Shown piece after piece: positions 54,936-60,000 of a stretch of 60,000 nt of DNA. The stretch is from Phoronis australis (taxonomy: Eukaryota; Phoronida; Phoronidae): the NCBI GenBank assembly GCA_002633005.1, contig NMRA01000190.1:341625-401624 (forward strand). The letters are read 5' to 3'. Positions within the stretch are counted from its first letter, which is position 1. Every line of letters begins with the position of its first letter. The position numbers were made by a program, and so were the translations under genes. The notes beneath the pieces were generated by a model. It did not search any database. It saw nothing but the letters and a program-made list of their open reading frames with translations, and was not told the origin of the DNA.

Positions 54936-57054
54936 CAATCATTGTAGAATTAGCAGAATATTTGTGGCCTAAGGGTGTCCTGAGTTTCACACAGATCGAA
55001 TGTTGTTGATTTGCCTGTAACTGAAGCCTTTCCTACAATTCATGGGATTTGGCCGCATGAGGAGGAACTAGGCAAATGTTGATTATTGTTGGATATGACC
55101 AATCTTACTCCTCAGTCATCCTTTATGCTGGTGTCTAAATTGGAAAACGGCTTCCCTTAAGTCACAGCCATGGTATGAGAAATAGGCTCAGCAAATATAA
55201 CGATCACTGGAATACCAGGATGCTCGTTTGGATTTTGGTTTGAATTGTTGTTATTCGCTGTCAGTTCACTGCGCTCGTCTTAGCATGAAACTGTTCAACG
55301 GGAATTTTGAGTGCTGGGGTAGTTATGCATATAGCTGTGCTCCTTTCTCAATTTTTTTGTAGTATGGCGATGCTTCGACTGCTTTAAGCCTAAACTGTGG
55401 TTCTATCAGTGATGTTCCCTGAAAAAAATGTTATTATTGACTTTTGATCTTGGTTATAATTTTGTACTTTTAAACGAACTTGTCTGGTTACTAAATATTT
55501 TAGGAAGGCTTGGTGATTTTTTAATTGTGTCTTTTCAATCATTGGAACGAATGCTCAACTTTTGCCCATTAAGCAGTTCATGTGGAGTAAACATGCTCCT
55601 GCAGTTCTTTACAAAATCTCTTAAAAATCATTGAAATTTTGTTTCTTAGATTGAAGTTAAGGCGAGAATTGTCTGGTAGGTTCAACTTTTGATGAGAAGT
55701 GTCTACAGTTTTTTGGAAGCTATGTACTGTCAACATTTTCACATCGAGTAATGATGTCAAATTTAGTTGATCGAATGAAATTTCTGTTAAAGTCTTAATT
55801 ATTCAACAAGGCATTCATATATGTGATGTTTCTGTTCAGTTGTTCTGCATTTGAGTAGTTTGAATTTCTGTCTCAACATCTGCCTACTGTACGAATTGTT
55901 CATAATTTTATACTTTACTTCTCGACTTAGTACTTTCCGTGAACAGTAAATGAGGAAGGGTTTCATTGGATGTGAGGATATTGGTAGTGATCGCATAGGT
56001 AACACTTTTGTACTATGTGAATATGTTACGGACATCGTCTACAATACATGAATACAATTTGAAAACATTGCTGTTGGTTATGAGTGGTCCAGTTAGTAGT
56101 TGATCTGGGGTGAAGTCACTAACACAAACTTCACTTGGCAGTATCCTTGGCGATGTCCTGTCATAACTTTGTGAGCTTGTTCGCTTATGACTATAGCTGC
56201 ATTGAATGCGAACATCCCCAGGTCTGCACCAATTTTATATGCTCGGGGTTAATTGTAATTTGCATAAGCTAGTCTCGTAAAAAGGAAGTGATTTCTAAAT
56301 TTTATTTTACCACATGCAGTACCTACCTCCGAAGCAGTTCAAGGTTTTTTTAATGGGTCAAGTTCTAGGGGTTCACACAATTGTTATGTTGATATTTGTA
56401 CCCGACTCCTGGCGGATGCTAACTTAACCTTGTTGCTGGATTTGGTTTTGTGTGCTGTAGAAACTTATGATTTAGGCCAATATTTAATCCGTCTCAACTG
56501 AAATGATTTCACAGCCTTCAAATTAGGACAGTTACCGCAATCAGGATTGGTTTAACCTTATGGTTCTCTTTATGCTGGGAATATGCTTTCAAGCAGTATT
56601 GGAACTGTTGCTGCTTTCCAAGAATTCGTCTCATCGGAGCTCTAAACAAGTTCAGGCTGGTTTAAGAATGGGAAATGCCCTATTAAAACATTTTTATTAA
56701 CAGAAAGCAGTTTGTGACACCATCAAGTAAACAAATGTAAAAGGGGTTTTGGTAGTGTTCATTCATTATTGGTTATAAACTTTTGTGATTGTGCCAGAGT
56801 TGACTAGCCACTTTATTTAAAAACTAGCTTGAGTGAGTTCTATGGGTTTTGAGCAGATCAAAAATGGAATGATGCAGGTGAAATTGTTTTCCTTTTTGGG
56901 CAGCAAGGTGCAAGTTTCAAAATCTGTGGAGGTGCTGACCTTTATCAACTAATATGCAGTTTTGGCCTGATGGGTACACAGCCTGATCATACATCATTTC
57001 TAGTTTAAAAAGTAAATTAGAAATAACAAACGATGCTATCATTACAACGACCTC
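54936..57054. other. Intergenic or UTR, nothing recognised
   Basis: Short frames only, with no repeats with clear ends. Confidence 0.4.
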
Positions 57055-57060
57055 TTTATT
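57055..57060 (-). terminator. Candidate poly(A) signal of the right-edge gene
   Basis: AATAAA on the minus strand. If used, the right-edge gene has a 3' UTR of about 1.8 kb (57.05-58.84 kb), a stretch in which I see nothing else. Confidence 0.35.
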
Positions 57061-58844
57061 ATAAAAATATATTTTGATTCTCAAGCGTCTTATACTATAA
57101 CAAATACTTAACAAAACAACTTTGAATTTCACAACCTATACAGTTACAGACAACATAAACAAAGGATTTGGCCATTCAAGCACAGTCCCAATTTTTAAAC
57201 ATACCTGACATTAACAAAAGACCTGGCAACCATTTTAGGAGCAATCTGACAATTCCATTAGCTGATTAAATTGTAGAGGCAGCAAATAACTTGCCAACTG
57301 TTAGAAACGGAGGTTCTGAAACACAAATCACTGCATCTTTACGAATGCAGAACCCGTGATGAACAAAATTTCAAGGGTATGCCTATCATATGATATCGAC
57401 AACTAAAGGCGTTTTCCCACATCTTCAACAGGACAGGTTACCGAGAAATTATGGAATTTTTAGACGTTTCAGCAAATGCCAGGACGTAAAACTACATTAA
57501 ATAACTGGCAATCAGTTTGTGGCAAAATACTACTTGAAAATTGCGTATTCCCAGTACCAGAAGTTGATGTCATAGTAATTTTTCACTCATCTGTACTTTG
57601 CCAATATAAAACTTCTTGTTGTCACCTGTATAGTGATTTGGTTGTCAGTTTTGGTTTGTAAGTCCTTTGCCCAAGATTCCTTGAGACAAAAAACAGGAGT
57701 TTTTATGACAGCTCTTGGTTTTAGGAAAGGTTTATGTCTGAGTGTGAAGTCTTACAAAAAATAATGTCTAGTTATCTAAAAGTAATTTTAGGCTCTACCA
57801 TTTTGATAAACGACTAAAAAATCTCAGAATCAACCTTTTAATTGAAGAAATTGCCCAACCCTAATTAAAACTGACTACCCTATTACGGCAAAGCAAAGCA
57901 AGCGTATTTATAAAAAGCTCATTGGAGACAGACTAAGAAAGAAATTGATGATGAGTTGATTATGAGCAGAGCCAATCACTTGGTCTAATCTTCATCTGAT
58001 GAAACTGCTTCAAATACCTACAATGAAATTAAAAGGAGTGTTACTGTAATCATATCAACCACACAAAAAACATCAGTCAAACTCAGCATAAGCTAGAGAT
58101 GACTACTGAAACTGATGTTGTTTCCTTCGAACCTACAATCAAAACATGTAAATCATGAAATTGGCTATATCGCTCTAACAGAAATTTTCCCCACAATTAT
58201 AGCCATTCGCTTTCACCTTCAAAAGGATATTGAGAGATTGACATGACTCAGATAAATCTTACATTTTGGGCTTGGAGGAGGTAACTTATCCACATAGTGG
58301 CTTAAAATTTTGTAAAACATGGGTGTCCTTCATGCACAAAGTTCGGTGAAAGCAGTTCTTTGTGAACCCCGTCACACAACTGTCCCAGTTGGACTGTGTA
58401 ACGATCCCAGCTTATGGTCGCGGCTGAGAAGATAAGTGTTAAATTACATATATGGATTCTGAAGTCCAGCAATTTCTTGAGTAAACCTCTAACGGGAGTT
58501 TATTGCTATGTTTGAAGTGTTTTCTGTGTTTCCAAGAGCAGGGTCAATACCTTGACTTAACATCCAGGGTAACTTAATATGTGCTACCCACAAATTAAAG
58601 CATTAACAAACATCTATCAGATCTAGCCCTATGTCAAAATCTTCACTTACTGAACAAGCCAGCACCAGAATTAAAACAGCTGCTAGTGGTTTCTATCAAA
58701 GTTTGTCCCTTTGGCTGAGAGCAGGCTCACAGCAGCTTTAAAAAAGAAGTTTAATAAATATCCCTCTTGAAAAGCTACAATATTGTGGCTTATTCACAAA
58801 GTGCTATTACTGTCACATAACATGGATACAGTGAGCCACTGAAT

Positions 58845-59687
58845 TCAAACTGCAGTGAAAAACATCATCAACCTAATTATGTGTCCCATCTCATTGTTTG
58901 ATAATAGCAGAACAAGACTTGCAGCTCGCGATAGCGTGTCATCACTTACATCGAGCAGATTTTTTGGTCCAATGCTCAGCCTGGGCTCTTGAAAGACGTC
59001 TATTTCATTGTTGACAGGGGTCCTGACTACCTGCGGGGAAGGGGTGGAGGTCGTGGAGCCAGGGGAGAATCTGCCGTGAGAGAACGGAATCATTTAGCAC
59101 AGACCAAAAGAATTCTCAAAAACTGAACATTGATTAGAAAAGCCACAAACACTGATTAAAATTCACAGAGACAAAGATCATTTTACAAAGCACCACAATG
59201 GCCTTTAACTGCGGCTACTTACTCTTGAACTTTTTAAAAAAGATTTTTTTTCGAAAACTGACCGTGTATCTGCATGAGTCTGAATAAGACGGCTGAAAAA
59301 TAAGTCTCTGCTAAAGTGTGTTGTAGGAAATGAAGAGTTATAATACATTATGCAATAACTACACGGCATGTTTAGCACAAAAGCCAACATCAAGAAAACC
59401 TCATGGGATTAGTTTACACAAAATTTCACATTTAAACAAAACCCCTTCGTACTTAATACAAGAGAAAAACTAAAAAATGCTTTCAAATCAACAAAAAGGA
59501 AAAAAAAGCAGGTTGATGTAACTTTGTCAGGTGTGCCAATCTATGTGATTACACACAATAACTTCAGCACAAGCTATACCTGTCAGAGAATCTGAAGCCA
59601 GGTGATGCAGACCTTGACGGTGTTTGTGTGCGACAAACACGATTGCGTATGCCTCCTGGAGTGGTCTTGGCAATTCTTGCTGGAAGA
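58845..59687 (-). CDS. 3' exons of an unidentified Ser/Pro-rich protein (gene continues off the window)
   Basis: Exon 59580-59687 (acceptor TTTTGTTTTTAG, donor GTATAG) encodes LPARIAKTTPGGIRNRVCRT, then QTPSRSASPGFRFSD. The next exon starts at 59070 (acceptor CTCTCACGGCAG, phase matches) and encodes RFSPGSTTSTPSPQVVRTPV, then NNEIDVFQEPRLSIGPKNLLD. At that point (58949) there is a strong GTAAGT donor; if unused, the frame continues DDTLSRAASLVLLL to TGA at 58845. The basic Ser/Pro pattern (SRSASPG) recalls disordered regions of cytoskeletal or phospho-regulated proteins, but I cannot name the family. The 5' exons are beyond 60000. Confidence 0.6.
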
Positions 59688-60000
59688 CTAAAACAAAAAG
59701 CAGCTCATGGATACATTCAAAGTGCTTAGGCTGTCCCTAAATAAATTTCAAGCTAATTTGATCAGACGTAAAATTCCATGACTAAGAAGTTTTTGAAATT
59801 TTTACTTTTTGACTTTTCCTGGTAAAACCAAATTTCAGACTTTTCCCAAAAAGCCCCAAAGTTATATGCCTTTTCCAGGTTGTACAAACCATGAATGGGT
59901 CCATGGCTTGATTTAGAAGTGCTCATAAACTGTGTTGCGCAATTGCATTTAAAGTGGAACTTGCACGCTAATTGATTCCTTATCTGTGATTGCTTGGTCA

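Noticed and set aside
1-60000. CRISPR arrays, bacterial operons, rRNA
   Set aside because: No regularly spaced short repeats with unique spacers, no ribosome-binding-site spacing and no rRNA signatures; intron-containing genes show a eukaryotic nuclear sequence.

Overview
This window is animal nuclear DNA, most likely from an invertebrate. It is AT-rich, has GT-AG introns of 0.1-4 kb, carries many short inverted-repeat DNA transposons, and contains animal gene families (GH3-domain protein, DNase II, FAM199X, class A GPCR). I cannot fix the phylum by reading. Several near-perfect tandem duplications and two single-N positions (8638, 21521) suggest an assembly of a heterozygous genome, so some duplications may be artefacts.

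Layout. A single-exon GPCR lies on the minus strand at 0.7-1.6 kb. A six-exon GHDC-like gene (plus strand, 4.45-12.16 kb, about 641 aa when joined) has one exon inside a 595-bp exact tandem duplication, with MITEs and a THAP-like fragment in its introns. From 12.4 to 14.9 kb only isolated, weakly supported exons are seen. From 16.5 to 22.1 kb there is a minus-strand array of five related exons encoding small cysteine-containing, probably secreted domains (single VWC-like). The array includes a near-identical segment repeated at a 2,350-bp offset and a 64-aa signal-peptide ORF at its right end. From 22 to 28 kb I see essentially repeats only: MITEs, a tRNA-like sequence, palindromes and a fold-back element.

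A complete eight-exon DNase II gene (plus strand, 28.2-38.7 kb, about 392 aa) keeps both HxK motifs; its introns hold a decayed Tc1/mariner element and nested inverted-repeat elements. It converges tail to tail with an intronless 633-aa SNF2-family ATPase (minus strand, 39.2-41.1 kb) whose N-terminus looks like a LEM domain. Just upstream of that gene is a 76-bp element flanked by a perfect 10-bp target duplication. From 42.6 to 45.3 kb lies a probable hAT-like element. A FAM199X homologue (plus strand, 46.9-53.7 kb; first exon not found) follows, with a 9-copy 61-bp satellite in its presumed 3' UTR. The right edge holds the 3' exons of an unidentified minus-strand gene with a Ser/Pro-rich product.

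How the genes relate. There is no operon-like logic here: the genes are independent metazoan loci (lysosomal nuclease, chromatin ATPase, receptor, adenylate-forming-like protein). The SVWC-like array is the one clear gene-family expansion. It and the LEM-SNF2 protein are the best candidates for something undescribed.
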